A DNA stretch of 64,000 bases from Arthrobacter hankyongi (GCF_022012395.1 NZ_JAKLTQ010000019.1:1-64000), one strand, 5' to 3'. Positions 46,314 to 55,845 are shown, counted from the stretch's first letter. Made by a program: numbers and translations. Notes: generated from the letters alone by a model not told the origin.

Positions 46314-47009
46314 TCAGAACAGCCGCGACTCGATGTCGTCCACGCCGCGCATGGCGTCGTAGTCCAGGGACAGGCACTCGATGCCGCGGTCGGTGGCCAG
46401 CACGCGTGCCTGCGGCTTGATCTGCTGGGCTGCGAACACGCCCCGGACCGGAGCCAGCAGCGGGTCGCGGTTGAGCAGTTCCAGGTAGCGGGTGAGCTGT
46501 TCGACGCCGTCGATGTCGCCGCGGCGCTTGAGTTCGACGGCGACGGTGCGGCCCGCGGCGTCCCGGGCCAGGATGTCGACCGGGCCGATGGCGGTCATGT
46601 ACTCGCGCCGGATCAGCGTGCAGCCCTGGCCCAGCAGGTGGATCTGTTCGGCCAGCAGGCGCTGCAGGTCCGCCTCGACCCCGTCCTTGACCAGCCCCGG
46701 GTCGGCGCCCAGGTCGTGGCTCAGCTCGTGGAGATGTTCGTGGATGCTGATGACCAGGCGGTCGTCGCTCTTGGCATGCTGCACGTTCCAGATCTCGGCC
46801 ACGCCGGCTTCGTTGTCGTCCTCGTCCGGCTCCGTCACATGCAAAGTGGCCGGTGGGCTCATCCAGTTCAGCGGCTTGTAGGAGCCCCCGTCGGAATGGA
46901 TGAGGACGGAACCGTCGGCCTTGACCATCAGCAGCCGGGTGGCCAGGGGCAGATGGGCGCGGAGGCGGCCGATGTAGTCGACGGAGCAGCGGGCAATAAC
47001 TAGACGCAC
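46314..47009 (-). CDS. nucS: Mismatch-specific endonuclease NucS (EndoMS)
   Basis: 231-aa nuclease of the non-canonical mismatch-repair pathway that replaces MutS/MutL in many Actinobacteria; it cuts both strands at G-T, G-G and T-T mismatches. N-terminal DNA-binding/dimer domain begins [14 protein letters not shown]. The C-terminal PD-(D/E)XK nuclease has Asp145, Glu159 and Lys161 (DILARD, VELK). The C-terminus ends SRLF, like the sliding-clamp-binding tail of NucS proteins. GTG 47009 agrees with family starts, and TAGACT lies 8 nt upstream. Confidence 0.93.
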   Translation of the reverse strand: MRLVIARCSVDYIGRLRAHLPLATRLLMVKADGSVLIHSDGGSYKPLNWMSPPATLHVTEPDEDDNEAGVAEIWNVQHAKSDDRLVISIHEHLHELSHDLGADPGLVKDGVEADLQRLLAEQIHLLGQGCTLIRREYMTAIGPVDILARDAAGRTVAVELKRRGDIDGVEQLTRYLELLNRDPLLAPVRGVFAAQQIKPQARVLATDRGIECLSLDYDAMRGVDDIESRLF

Positions 47010-47017
47010 AGTAGGCC

Positions 47018-47023
47018 AGTCTA
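47018..47023 (-). promoter_or_regulatory. -10 element of a near-leaderless nucS promoter
   Basis: TAGACT on the minus strand lies 8 nt before GTG 47009. Confidence 0.4.
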
Positions 47024-47159
47024 GACGCCGGAATGCTCCGCCTTCGAAACGGGATCCTGCTGTAGTCCGGAACGTGGGCAGAATCCCGTTTCGCAGTGGA
47101 ACCACCGTGGAGTGGCAGCGCGGACCGGACCCGGTTTGGCAGCGCGGCCGGCAGCTGGG

Positions 47160-47165
47160 CAGAAT
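47160..47165 (+). promoter_or_regulatory. -10 element of a leaderless promoter
   Basis: CAGAAT lies 6 nt before ATG 47172. Confidence 0.4.
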
Positions 47166-47171
47166 TGGCGT

Positions 47172-47522
47172 ATGCCCCGCTCCAACCGTCCCCGCCGCCC
47201 CACCGGCCATGGTGCAAGGAAGGGCGCCGGGAACAAGTGGACGCGGGCTGCGGAGCCGGACGCGGATTTGGACCGTACGCGGTTCGGGCTGGCGGAGCGG
47301 CAGAGTGCTCCGGACGGGGAATGGAACATCCGGCGGATTTCGCCGTCCCGGGCGGCCAAGGACTACACCTGTCCCGGCTGTTCGCTGGTGATCAAGCCTG
47401 GCATGGAGCATCTGGTCGCCTGGCGCGAGGACTCGCTGTTCGGCGCGGAGGCTGCCCTGTCCGAGCGGCGGCACTGGCACCAGCACTGCTGGAACACCCG
47501 GAACTACCGCTACCGCGCCTAA
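47172..47522 (+). CDS. Small Cys/His protein of unknown function
   Basis: 116 aa. A basic N-terminus ([15 protein letters not shown]) resembles a nucleic-acid-binding arm. Later come TCPGC (Cys67, Cys70), His80 and HWHQHCW (His101-Cys106), which could bind one zinc ion. Homologues in Actinobacteria are often labelled ATP/GTP-binding, but I see no P-loop. Divergent from nucS with 162 bp between starts, and convergent with the AI-2E-family gene. Probably leaderless. Confidence 0.75.
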   Translation: MPRSNRPRRPTGHGARKGAGNKWTRAAEPDADLDRTRFGLAERQSAPDGEWNIRRISPSRAAKDYTCPGCSLVIKPGMEHLVAWREDSLFGAEAALSERRHWHQHCWNTRNYRYRA

Positions 47523-47538
47523 CTGCAGGCGCGCTGCG

Positions 47539-48825
47539 CTAGTTCTTGTCCTGCCGGGTGATGAACACTTCCTTCAGCAGCAGCATGACCGCGGCTGCCG
47601 CCGGAATGGCCATCAGTGCCCCGAGCACCCCCATCAGCGAGCCGCCGGCAATCACCGCGATGACGGCCACCGCGCCCGGGACCGCCACCGCCCGCTGCAT
47701 GATGCGCGGCGAGACGAAGTAAGCCTCGATCTGCAGGTAGGCGAAATACAGCACCGCGAACAGCACCGCCGTCTGCCAGCCCACGGTCAGCGCGACCAGC
47801 GACACCATGATCCCGGCGATCATGCCGCCCACCAGCGGGATAAAGGCCAGCAGCCCCACCAGGAACGTCAGCAGTGCGGTGAAGGGAACCTGCGCGATGG
47901 TCATCGCGATGAAGGCGACGGTCGCATTGATCACCGCTACGCAGGCCTGGCCGATCACGTAGCTGCCCACGCTGTCGGTGATCTCTTCGGCCAGTACCTG
48001 TACCCGCTGCCGCCGCGAACGCGGGGCCAGACGGTAGGCCCAGATTTTCAGGGCCGGCAGGGAGGACAGGAAATACAGGGTCAGCACCAGCACGATCAGC
48101 GCGCCGAAAGCCCCGTTGGCAACAGCCGAGCCGACGCCGAGCACACCACCGAAGATCCCGGTCACCGCTTCGGAATTGGCCAGGAACTTCGCCACCTCTT
48201 CCTCGATCCGGGCCCGGACCTGGAACTGCCGGTCGATCGATTGGAAGAACGCCGAATTCAGGAAATCGGTGGTGTAGCGCGGCACATTGGCCACAATCTG
48301 GGTGGTCTGGGTAACGATGGTCGGGATCAGCACGGCGATGAAGCCCATCAGCAGGACCCCGAACACCACCACGACGGCGACGACTCCCGCCGGCCGCGGC
48401 AGCCCCTTGCGTCCCAGCCAGCGCACCACCGGGTCCAGGCCGAGGGCGATGAACATCGCGGCGGCAATCCAGCCGAGCAACTGGCCCACGTTGGACAGAA
48501 TGAAGTAGACCAGCAGGGCCAGCCCCACGCCCACCGTTGCCATGAACCCGAAGTAGATGGGGTGCCTGGCGGATCCGGTACCCGGCTCGGTGCGGATGCC
48601 TGTTGGGTCCGGAACCGGCCCGACGGTCTGTTCCTCCCGCGGCTCTGCCTCCGGCGGCAGGGTGAAGCGCGGCCGGGGCTGGGCACGCGGAATTGAGGCG
48701 GCGATCCGTCCCAGCTTGGAAACCACGGATTGCTTCCGCTCGGCGCTGGCCGGCCGTGTCCGGTCCGCAGCGTCCACTGCGCTTTGCGGCAGGCCGCCGT
48801 CGCGGCCTTCCTCGTTCACGGTCAC
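47539..48825 (-). CDS. AI-2E family transporter
   Basis: 428-aa membrane protein of the AI-2E/PerM permease family. A polar, Pro/Arg/Glu-rich N-terminus of about 85 residues precedes seven to eight transmembrane helices, and the signature [14 protein letters not shown] lies in the C-terminal half. Members export or import small molecules or act in ion homeostasis; AI-2 transport should not be assumed. GTG start at 48825. Confidence 0.86.
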   Translation of the reverse strand: MTVNEEGRDGGLPQSAVDAADRTRPASAERKQSVVSKLGRIAASIPRAQPRPRFTLPPEAEPREEQTVGPVPDPTGIRTEPGTGSARHPIYFGFMATVGVGLALLVYFILSNVGQLLGWIAAAMFIALGLDPVVRWLGRKGLPRPAGVVAVVVVFGVLLMGFIAVLIPTIVTQTTQIVANVPRYTTDFLNSAFFQSIDRQFQVRARIEEEVAKFLANSEAVTGIFGGVLGVGSAVANGAFGALIVLVLTLYFLSSLPALKIWAYRLAPRSRRQRVQVLAEEITDSVGSYVIGQACVAVINATVAFIAMTIAQVPFTALLTFLVGLLAFIPLVGGMIAGIMVSLVALTVGWQTAVLFAVLYFAYLQIEAYFVSPRIMQRAVAVPGAVAVIAVIAGGSLMGVLGALMAIPAAAAVMLLLKEVFITRQDKN

Positions 48826-49079
48826 TCAGGATCCTGCCTTAGGTGCATCTGGGAGACTGCCATTTTTCCGGGCCTCGTCTGGCTCTGAGCGACACAGTAC
48901 CAGCCGGCGGACCGGGTGCACCGGAGGCAGCGGCACGGACCCGCGAGCGGGTCCGTGAGCGGCCGGCGGGCCGGTTTCGTTATCATAGGGTTACCAAGTC
49001 CGGCCGACGACGGCGGCAACTCGAGCATCTACTGATGTGGCTCGAGCACCCACTCAAGCAACAACTGATAGGTATTTGC

Positions 49080-50768
49080 GTGCGACTGAAGATAGCTGTT
49101 GGCCTCATCGTGGCGGGCCTGCTGGCCGTGGTCTGGGGCATCGGCCTGAAGACCATCTGGGCTCCGCCGGAGACGGTGACGGCGAGCTATTCCAGCGATG
49201 CCGCGGCGCCGCTGACCGTCATCGAGCCGGCCGTCCTGAAGCAGAGCCCCGACAACGTCGACATCAAGGTTGAGGGCGACGGGGAGTTCCTGTTGGCCGT
49301 CGGCCGGTCCGACGATGTGAAGGCCTGGGTGGGTTCGGCCGCCCACACCACGATCAGCGGCGCCGACGACGGCGCCCTGCAGGGCAGCCGTACCGACGGC
49401 GACGCGAAGGTGCCCAACCCGGCCGGTTCCGATCTTTGGGTCAGCGAGGAAACCGCCGACTCGGCGATCGATTACAGCTGGACCGACCCGGCACCGGGGC
49501 AGTGGTCCATTCTGCTGGCCGCCGACGGTACCAAGCCGGCCCCCACCAAGGTCACCGTGAGCTGGCCGAACGATACCGCCACCCCATGGGCGCTGGCACT
49601 GATCATCGTCGGTGCGCTGGCCGCGGTACTGGGCGGTGCGCTGGCCGTCGTCGCCGGCAAGCGCAGCGTTCCGCCGGCCCCGCCCGCTGCGGGCCGGCCC
49701 GGCGGCGGACGCCGCGTGGCCACCGAACCGTCGAGCCCGGTGGGCGGCTGGACCCCGGACCGGGAATCCGGCCGGGCCCGGTTCGCGGCCGGGGCACTGG
49801 CAGCGCTGGCGCTGGCCGCCGGCCCGGCCCTGCCCGCCCAGGCCGCGGTCCCGGCTGCCGAGGCAGCCGGCGCGGGAACCGAGCAGGCTGCCGCGCACCC
49901 GGTCCTGCTGCCCGGCCAGCTGACCCGCATCATGGACGCGGTCGGCGCCGCAGTTTCCGCCGGCGACTCGGCCAAGGACGCCAAGAAACTCCAGGACCGC
50001 GTGACCGGCCCCGCGCTGACCATGCGTTCGGCGAACTACCGGGTCCGTGCGGGCAAGGGCAAGGTCGAGGCGCCGGTGCCTGTTTCCGCAGGACCGGTCC
50101 TGACCTCGATGATCAGTTCGACGCCGGAATGGCCGCGCACTGCCGTGGCCGTGACCAAGGGCAAGAACAATCCTGTCCCGCAGGTGATCGTGCTTTCGCA
50201 GGCCGAGGCCCGCGAAAACTACAAGATGATCGGCGCCGTACAGATGCTGCCCGGCACCAAGTTCCCGCAGGTCTCCACCGAGGAGGGCGGCACCGCAGCG
50301 GTGGCGCCCGCGGATAAGGACGGGCTGGCCTATTCGCCGCAGCAGGCTCTGGAGCTGCTTTCCGGCTACCTGACCTCGGGCAGGAACAGCAATGCCGTGG
50401 CCAAGAACACCTTTGCGGACCAAATCCGGTCCTTCCAGAAGGACCAGCAGACCTCGAACAAGAACGCCAAAATCACCTTCAGCCGCTCCATCGACAAGGG
50501 CTCCGTCCGCACATTGCGCACGGCCGACGGCGGTGCGGTGGTTTACGGGACCTTGCGCAGCCTGATGCGCAGCCTGCCCTCCGAGTCCGGCGCCGTCGTG
50601 GAGCTGTCGCCTGAGTTCGCGGCGCTGGCCGGGGCCGACTCGACCACCAAGGGTGCCGATGTGACCTACGCCGAGGCGGTGTTCCTGCAGGTGCCGCCGG
50701 CCGGGTCCAACGACAAGGTCTCCGTGGTCGGCGTGGCCCAGGACCTGGTCGCCGCGAAGCTGAAGTAG
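49080..50768 (+). CDS. Large membrane protein of unknown function
   Basis: 562 aa, not recognised. An N-terminal transmembrane helix (about 5-24) is followed by a beta-rich extracellular domain (about 28-165), a second helix (169-193), and a Pro/Gly/Arg-rich linker. A third hydrophobic stretch (235-256) ends ALPAQA and looks like a signal peptide. The remaining 300 residues are an Ala/Lys/Ser-rich domain with several LTS/VTG strands. GTG 49080 puts the first helix at the N-terminus; ATG 49035 is the alternative. Precedes the thioredoxin-like gene but with 67 bp and its own -10, so not certainly co-transcribed. Confidence 0.7.
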   Translation: MRLKIAVGLIVAGLLAVVWGIGLKTIWAPPETVTASYSSDAAAPLTVIEPAVLKQSPDNVDIKVEGDGEFLLAVGRSDDVKAWVGSAAHTTISGADDGALQGSRTDGDAKVPNPAGSDLWVSEETADSAIDYSWTDPAPGQWSILLAADGTKPAPTKVTVSWPNDTATPWALALIIVGALAAVLGGALAVVAGKRSVPPAPPAAGRPGGGRRVATEPSSPVGGWTPDRESGRARFAAGALAALALAAGPALPAQAAVPAAEAAGAGTEQAAAHPVLLPGQLTRIMDAVGAAVSAGDSAKDAKKLQDRVTGPALTMRSANYRVRAGKGKVEAPVPVSAGPVLTSMISSTPEWPRTAVAVTKGKNNPVPQVIVLSQAEARENYKMIGAVQMLPGTKFPQVSTEEGGTAAVAPADKDGLAYSPQQALELLSGYLTSGRNSNAVAKNTFADQIRSFQKDQQTSNKNAKITFSRSIDKGSVRTLRTADGGAVVYGTLRSLMRSLPSESGAVVELSPEFAALAGADSTTKGADVTYAEAVFLQVPPAGSNDKVSVVGVAQDLVAAKLK

Positions 50769-50823
50769 GCCGGCAGTCGAAGAATCCTCCACCAACCGCA
50801 CTGCAGGGTCCGCCTGCTCGTAT

Positions 50824-50829
50824 TAGGGT
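50824..50829 (+). promoter_or_regulatory. -10 element of a leaderless promoter (thioredoxin-like gene)
   Basis: TAGGGT lies 6 nt before ATG 50836. Confidence 0.4.
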
Positions 50830-50835
50830 GTTGCC

Positions 50836-51774
50836 ATGACCACTCCTACCCCAGGACAAGGCCCTGCGCCGCTTTCCGCCAACCTGCGCGGCGCCGTTGA
50901 TCTGTCCGCGCTGGCGCGCCCCCGGGCGCAGGCTCCGGCGGCCGGCGGGTCCGAACCGGCCGCCGCCACCGACGGTTACATCGTCGAAGCCAACCAGGAA
51001 AGTTTCTCCGCGCTGATCCAGCTCTCGGGCCAGGTGCCCGTGATCGTGGAGCTGACCGCCGGCTGGAGCGACATCGCCACCCAGCTGTCGCCGGTGATGG
51101 AAAAGGTGGCCCGGGAATTTGCCGGCCGCTTTGTCCTGGCCCGGGTCGACGTGGATGCCAGCCCCGGCATCGCCCAGGCCTTCCAGCTGCAGAGCGTGCC
51201 GGCGGCGGTGGCGCTGCTCAAGGGCCAGCCCATCCCGCTCTTCCAAGGTCTGGCCAGCGAGGACGAGCTGCGGTCCTTTGTGAATGAGCTGCTCAAGGTG
51301 GCCCAGGCCAACGGAGTCACCGGCCAGACCGGAGCCGAGGGCGAGCCGGCCGAGCTGCCGCTGCCGCCGCTGCACCAGGAGGCCTTCGACGCAATCGAGG
51401 CCGGGGACTATGCGGCCGCTGCTGCGGCTTACCGCAAGGCCCTGGCCGAGCAGCCCGGCGACAACGAAGCCCGGGCCGGACTGGCCCAGGTTGAGCTGAT
51501 GCAGCGGCTGGAGTCCGCGGATGCCAACGCCATCCGCGCCGCTGCGGCCGAAAGCCAGGACGACCTGGAGGCCCAGCTGGCGGTGGCGGACCTGGACGTC
51601 GCAGGCGGCCATGTGGAGGACGCCTTCGCCCGGCTGGTGCGGTTCGTCGGCCGCAGCACGGGGGACGAGCGTGAGACCGCGCGCGCCCGGCTGGTCGAGC
51701 TGTTCGACATCGTCGGCGCTTCCGATCCCCGGGTGGCCAAGGCGCGCCAGGCCCTGGCCCGGGCCCTCTTCTAG
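50836..51774 (+). CDS. CXXC-less thioredoxin/TPR protein (YbbN/CnoX-like)
   Basis: 312 aa. A thioredoxin fold (about 47-155) with the VIVELTAGWSDI segment where the active site should be: Gly76-Trp77-Ser78-Asp79 replaces WCGPC, so it cannot do dithiol chemistry. Two TPR-like helical repeats follow (about 170-312, AGDYAAAAAAYRKALAEQP). This matches YbbN/CnoX co-chaperones, and Rv1324 occupies the same region in M. tuberculosis. A 45-residue Ala/Pro/Gly N-terminus precedes the fold. Confidence 0.87.
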   Translation: MTTPTPGQGPAPLSANLRGAVDLSALARPRAQAPAAGGSEPAAATDGYIVEANQESFSALIQLSGQVPVIVELTAGWSDIATQLSPVMEKVAREFAGRFVLARVDVDASPGIAQAFQLQSVPAAVALLKGQPIPLFQGLASEDELRSFVNELLKVAQANGVTGQTGAEGEPAELPLPPLHQEAFDAIEAGDYAAAAAAYRKALAEQPGDNEARAGLAQVELMQRLESADANAIRAAAAESQDDLEAQLAVADLDVAGGHVEDAFARLVRFVGRSTGDERETARARLVELFDIVGASDPRVAKARQALARALF

Positions 51775-51797
51775 GACGGCAGCAGGGCCCGCTGCCG

Positions 51798-52901
51798 ATG
51801 GCTGCCCCCGGACTGTTCGACCCGCTGGAGCTGCGCGGACTGCCCCTGGCGCACCGCGGCTGGGTGGCCCCGATGTGCCAGTATTCGGTGGACCCTGCCG
51901 CCGGCGCCGGCGTGCCCAATGACTGGCACCTGATGCATCTGGGACAGTTCGCCGCCGGCGGCGCGGCACTGATCCTGACCGAGGCGACGGCGGTCAGCGC
52001 CGAGGGGCGTATCAGCCCGCGGGACACCGGGCTGTGGACGGACGGGCAGGCCCAGGCCTGGAGCCGGATCGTCGGTTTTGTGCACCGGCATGGGCCCGTT
52101 GGGACCAGAATCGGCGTCCAGCTGGCCCATGCCGGCCGCAAGGCCTCCACCTACTGGCCGTTCGCGGCCGAGCGCGGCAGCGTCGCCCCGGCCGACGGCG
52201 GCTGGCAGACGGTCGGGCCGACCACGGAGCCCTTCGGCGATTACGCTGCTCCGGCGGCGCTGGACGAGGCAGGCCTCCTGGCCGTGGTCGCGGACTTCCG
52301 CGCGGCGGCGGAACGTGCGGTGCAGGCCGGTTTCGATGCCGTGGAAATCCACGCGGCCCACGGCTATCTCCTGCATCAGTTCCTCAGCCCGCTGGTCAAC
52401 ACCCGGCGGGATGGCTGGGGCGGCACCGCGGCCAACCGCTCGCGCCTCGTGCTGGCCGTGGTGGCCGCGGTGCGGTCGGCCATCCCGGACGCCATGCCGC
52501 TGCTATTGCGCGTGTCCGCCTCCGACTGGGTGCCGGGCGGGCTGGAACCGGCGGATCTGGCCGGACTGGCCGTGCGCGCGCGGGACGCCGGGGTGGACCT
52601 GATCGATGTGTCCAGCGGCGGGGCGGTGGCCGGTGCGCAGATTCCGCTCGGCCCGGGCTACCAGGTGCCCTTCGCGGCCGAAATCCGCCGCGAATCCGGG
52701 CTGCCGGTGGGCGCCGTCGGGCTGATCTCCCGGCCCGCGCACGCCCAGCGGATCATTGCCGAAGGATCCGCGGACGCAGTGCTGATTGCCCGGGCGGCCC
52801 TGCGGGACCCGCATTGGTGGCTGCGCGCCGGCGTCGACCTCGGCGCCAAGGTGCCGTGGCCGCCGCAGTACGAACGCGCGGCAGTGACCGAGGATTATTA
52901 G
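51798..52901 (+). CDS. Old Yellow Enzyme family NADH:flavin oxidoreductase (YqjM-like)
   Basis: 367-aa FMN-dependent ene-reductase that reduces activated C=C bonds. Cys27 and Tyr29 in APMCQYS match the redox-tuning residues of YqjM-type (class II) enzymes. The substrate-anchoring histidine pair is in EIHAAHGYLLHQFLSP. Lies 23 bp after the thioredoxin-like gene, probably in the same transcript. Physiological substrate unknown. Confidence 0.9.
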   Translation: MAAPGLFDPLELRGLPLAHRGWVAPMCQYSVDPAAGAGVPNDWHLMHLGQFAAGGAALILTEATAVSAEGRISPRDTGLWTDGQAQAWSRIVGFVHRHGPVGTRIGVQLAHAGRKASTYWPFAAERGSVAPADGGWQTVGPTTEPFGDYAAPAALDEAGLLAVVADFRAAAERAVQAGFDAVEIHAAHGYLLHQFLSPLVNTRRDGWGGTAANRSRLVLAVVAAVRSAIPDAMPLLLRVSASDWVPGGLEPADLAGLAVRARDAGVDLIDVSSGGAVAGAQIPLGPGYQVPFAAEIRRESGLPVGAVGLISRPAHAQRIIAEGSADAVLIARAALRDPHWWLRAGVDLGAKVPWPPQYERAAVTEDY

Positions 52902-52946
52902 GATTTTTAATCCCTTCGGATGACCCTCGCGCCGCGCGGGCGTTGC

Positions 52947-52952
52947 TAGCGT
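52947..52952 (+). promoter_or_regulatory. -10 element of a leaderless ABC exporter promoter
   Basis: TAGCGT lies 6 nt before ATG 52959. Confidence 0.45.
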
Positions 52953-52958
52953 GGCGGT

Positions 52959-53786
52959 ATGACTTCGCCCGCACCTGAGAGTTCCCCGGATCCGGCGGCC
53001 ACGCGGTTCCCGGACCGGCCCGTGGCGGCCCACGAGCCCGCCCTGTCCATCCGCGGCCTGGCCAAGGCCTTCGGCGGCAAGATTGCCGTCAACGGCGTCA
53101 GCCTCGATGTTCCGGCCGGCTCGTTCTACGGCCTCGTGGGCCCGAACGGAGCCGGCAAGACCACCACCTTGTCGATGGCCACCGGACTGCTGCGTCCGGA
53201 CTATGGCCAGGTCGTGGTGCACGGAGTGGACGTCTGGTCCCAGCCGCTGCAGGCCAAGCGCCTGATGGGCATCCTGCCGGACGGGGTGCGCCTCTTCGAC
53301 CGGCTCACCGGCGAGCAGCTGGTCACCTACGCCGGCCTGCTGCGCGGCATGGACCGCCAGACGGTGGCCGGGCGCGTGGCGGACCTGCTCCGGGCCCTGG
53401 ATTTGGCCAAGGACGCCGGCACGCTGGTGGTGGACTACTCCGCCGGCATGACCAAGAAGATCGCCCTGGCCTCGGCGCTGATCCATGCGCCCCGGCTGCT
53501 GGTCCTGGACGAACCGTTCGAGTCGGTGGATCCGGTTTCGGCGGCCAACATCCGCGACATCCTGCACAATTACGTGGATTCCGGCGGCACCGTGATCGTC
53601 TCCAGCCATGTCATGGACCTGGTGCAGCGGATGTGCGACCACGTGGCAGTCATCGCCGGGGGCCATGTGCTGGCTGCGGGCACCGTGGATGAAGTCCGCG
53701 CCGGCGAAAGCCTCGAGGACCGGTTCGTGGAACTGGTCGGCGGACGCAACCAGGCGGAGGGGCTCGAGTGGTTGCGCACCTCGTAA
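52959..53786 (+). CDS. ABC exporter ATP-binding protein
   Basis: 275-aa ATPase of the ABC-2 (drug or lipid export) group. Walker A GPNGAGKTT, Walker B LLVLDEPFESVD, switch motif VIVSSHVMD. The signature is degenerate: YSAGMTKKI stands where LSGGQ is normal. An N-terminal Pro/Ala extension of about 30 residues precedes the domain. The 3' end overlaps the permease gene by 19 bp. Exported substrate unknown. Confidence 0.86.
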   Translation: MTSPAPESSPDPAATRFPDRPVAAHEPALSIRGLAKAFGGKIAVNGVSLDVPAGSFYGLVGPNGAGKTTTLSMATGLLRPDYGQVVVHGVDVWSQPLQAKRLMGILPDGVRLFDRLTGEQLVTYAGLLRGMDRQTVAGRVADLLRALDLAKDAGTLVVDYSAGMTKKIALASALIHAPRLLVLDEPFESVDPVSAANIRDILHNYVDSGGTVIVSSHVMDLVQRMCDHVAVIAGGHVLAAGTVDEVRAGESLEDRFVELVGGRNQAEGLEWLRTS

Positions 53787-55339
53787 GGCTCAAGCTGACC
53801 CTGCTGCGCAACGGCTTCCGGCGCAGTCCCTGGCAGCTGGTGGGGGTGATCCTCGGCGGGCTGTATGCGCTCGGCCTGCTGGCCATGCTGATTACCGGCC
53901 TGTTCTTCCTCAGCTACACCGACCCGGCCACCGCCCGCACCGCGGTGATCCTCGGCGGGGCCGCGGCCTTCGTGGGCTGGGCCCTGATCCCGCTGGTGGC
54001 CTTTGGCGTGGACATGACGCTGGATCCGGCGCGGTTCGTCACCTTCGCCGTGCCCATGCCGCAGCTGCTGGCCGGGCTGGCGGTCGGCGGCGTCCTGGGC
54101 ATTCCCGGTATCATCACCCTGCTGGCGGCGCTGGGTCAGGCCGCCGCCTGGTGGCAGCACCCGGCAGCGATGATCGCCGCGGTGCCGTGCGCCGTGCTGG
54201 CCGTGCTCACCGCGGTCGTCCTCTCGCGGCTGACCACCTCGGCGACCACGGCACTGGCCAGCTCGCGCCGGTTCAAGGATGCTTCCGGTGTCATCGCCAT
54301 CGTGCCGCTGGTGCTGCTGGGGCCGATCAGCTTCGGGATCATGGAGGGGCTGCGCAGCTCGCAGGATTTCCTGCCGGTGCTGGCCGATACGCTGTCCTGG
54401 ACCCCGCTGGGCAGCATCTGGGCCGTGCCCGGGGACCTGGCCACGGGCAGCTGGGGTGCCGCCGCGGCCAAGCTGGCCATCAGCCTGCTGGCGCTGGCCG
54501 TGCTGGCCTGGCTGTGGAAACTGAGCCTGGCCCGGGCATTGGTCACGCCGGCACACAACGCCGTGGCCAGCCGCAAGGCCGGGAACCTGGGCCTGTTTGC
54601 GCGGGTCCCCGCCACCCCGGCCGGGGCCGTGGCGGCCCGGGCACTGACCTACTGGCTGAAGGATCCCCGCTACGGCGCGTCCCTGATCGTGGTTCCGCTG
54701 ATCCCGGTGGTGATGTTCTTCGGCGTGAGCCAGGCCGGCGACCTTACCCCGATGCTGTGGCTGGGCCCGATCCTGGCCTTCCTGCTGGCGTTCTCCATTT
54801 CGGCCGACATTTCCTACGACAACACCGCCTTCGCCCTGCACCTGGCGGCCGGCGTCAGCGGCCTGGCCGACCGCACCGGGCGCGCGGCTGCCTGCGCTCT
54901 GTTCGCCCTTCCGGCCACCGTGCTGGCCGCGGTCATTCCGGTTGCGCTGATGGGCCGGTGGGAGCTGCTGCCCGCCGTGCTGGGGCTCTCCCTGGGCACG
55001 CTGCTGAGCGGGCTGGGCCTCTCCAGCGTGGTGTCGGCCCGCTACACCTACAACGTGCCGCTGCCGGGCGAGAGCCCGTTCAAGACCCCGCCCGGCTCGG
55101 GCGTGCGGATGATGGTGGTGCAGTGCCTGGGCATGGTTGCCCTGGTCCTGCTGGTGCTGCCCGAAGGATTGCTGGCGCTGGCGTTTGTGTTGACCGGCCA
55201 GCCGCTGTGGGGATGGCTGGCGCTGGCGGTGGGCGTGGTGCTGGGCTCGGTCCTGCTGGCCGCAGGCCTGCGGATCGGCGGCCGCTGGTACGACCGCCGC
55301 GGGCCGGAACTGCTGCAGGCCGTGTCGGTCAACAAATAG
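53768..55339 (+). CDS. ABC-2 type export permease
   Basis: 523-aa multi-pass membrane protein, about twelve hydrophobic helices, paired with the preceding ATPase. A GTG start at 53768 overlaps that gene by 19 bp; the protein begins MVAHLVRLKLTLLRNGFRRS, a typical amphipathic lead-in. Length suggests a fused double half-transporter. No resistance or lipid partner genes are adjacent, so the cargo cannot be inferred. Confidence 0.82.
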   Translation: MVAHLVRLKLTLLRNGFRRSPWQLVGVILGGLYALGLLAMLITGLFFLSYTDPATARTAVILGGAAAFVGWALIPLVAFGVDMTLDPARFVTFAVPMPQLLAGLAVGGVLGIPGIITLLAALGQAAAWWQHPAAMIAAVPCAVLAVLTAVVLSRLTTSATTALASSRRFKDASGVIAIVPLVLLGPISFGIMEGLRSSQDFLPVLADTLSWTPLGSIWAVPGDLATGSWGAAAAKLAISLLALAVLAWLWKLSLARALVTPAHNAVASRKAGNLGLFARVPATPAGAVAARALTYWLKDPRYGASLIVVPLIPVVMFFGVSQAGDLTPMLWLGPILAFLLAFSISADISYDNTAFALHLAAGVSGLADRTGRAAACALFALPATVLAAVIPVALMGRWELLPAVLGLSLGTLLSGLGLSSVVSARYTYNVPLPGESPFKTPPGSGVRMMVVQCLGMVALVLLVLPEGLLALAFVLTGQPLWGWLALAVGVVLGSVLLAAGLRIGGRWYDRRGPELLQAVSVNK

Positions 55340-55513
55340 CCGGCAGCGGCCCCCCGGGGACCGGCGGCCCGGCCTCCGGTGTCCGGTTCTGGGCCGGTGC
55401 GGCGTGCCGGTGCCGTTGCGGGACGGCAGCCGGGCCAATGCCGGACACGGCGGCACACCGGCCGCGGCAGCCGTGACCGGCCCGCCGCGCCCGGAAGGAC
55501 CCGGGCCCGGGGC

Positions 55514-55519
55514 TAAGAT
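55514..55519 (+). promoter_or_regulatory. -10 element of a leaderless promoter (DUF3039)
   Basis: TAAGAT lies 7 nt before ATG 55527. Confidence 0.4.
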
Positions 55520-55526
55520 GGATGAC

Positions 55527-55820
55527 ATGAGTTTGCCTCCAGACCCCTTCGAAAACGACCCGTTCCGGCCGTCGGGCCCGGGTGGATCGACCTCCACCAT
55601 CGAGCGCGAGGAACTGCGCGAGGAACTCGAACCGGGTGACCGCGACCGATTTGCGCACTACGTGCGCAAGGAAAAGATCATGGAGTCCGCCCTGTCCGGG
55701 GAACCGGTCATCGCGCTCTGCGGCAAGGTCTGGGTACCGGGCCGCGATCCGAACAAGTTCCCGGTGTGCCCCGACTGCAAGAAGATCTACGACGGGCTCC
55801 GCCCCGGCGGCAAGGAATAA
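55527..55820 (+). CDS. DUF3039 domain protein
   Basis: 97-aa conserved actinobacterial protein of unknown function. An acidic first half (EREELREELEPGDRD) precedes HYVRKEKIMESAL, and the C-terminal half has three cysteines, ALCGKVW and FPVCPDC, likely a zinc site. ATG 55518 is also in frame; 55527 is preferred because the -10 element would give a leaderless message there. Followed by a hairpin. Confidence 0.83.
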   Translation: MSLPPDPFENDPFRPSGPGGSTSTIEREELREELEPGDRDRFAHYVRKEKIMESALSGEPVIALCGKVWVPGRDPNKFPVCPDCKKIYDGLRPGGKE

Positions 55821-55845
55821 ACCCCGCGCCGTGTCCTGATCCCTC

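Noticed and set aside
47019-47026. GTCTAGAC palindrome, possible DasR-type site near nagA and nucS
   Set aside because: The core matches only 8 bp and lies in the nucS promoter, not before nagA; it is explained as part of the TAGACT -10 element. The usual flanking TGG/CCA bases are absent.
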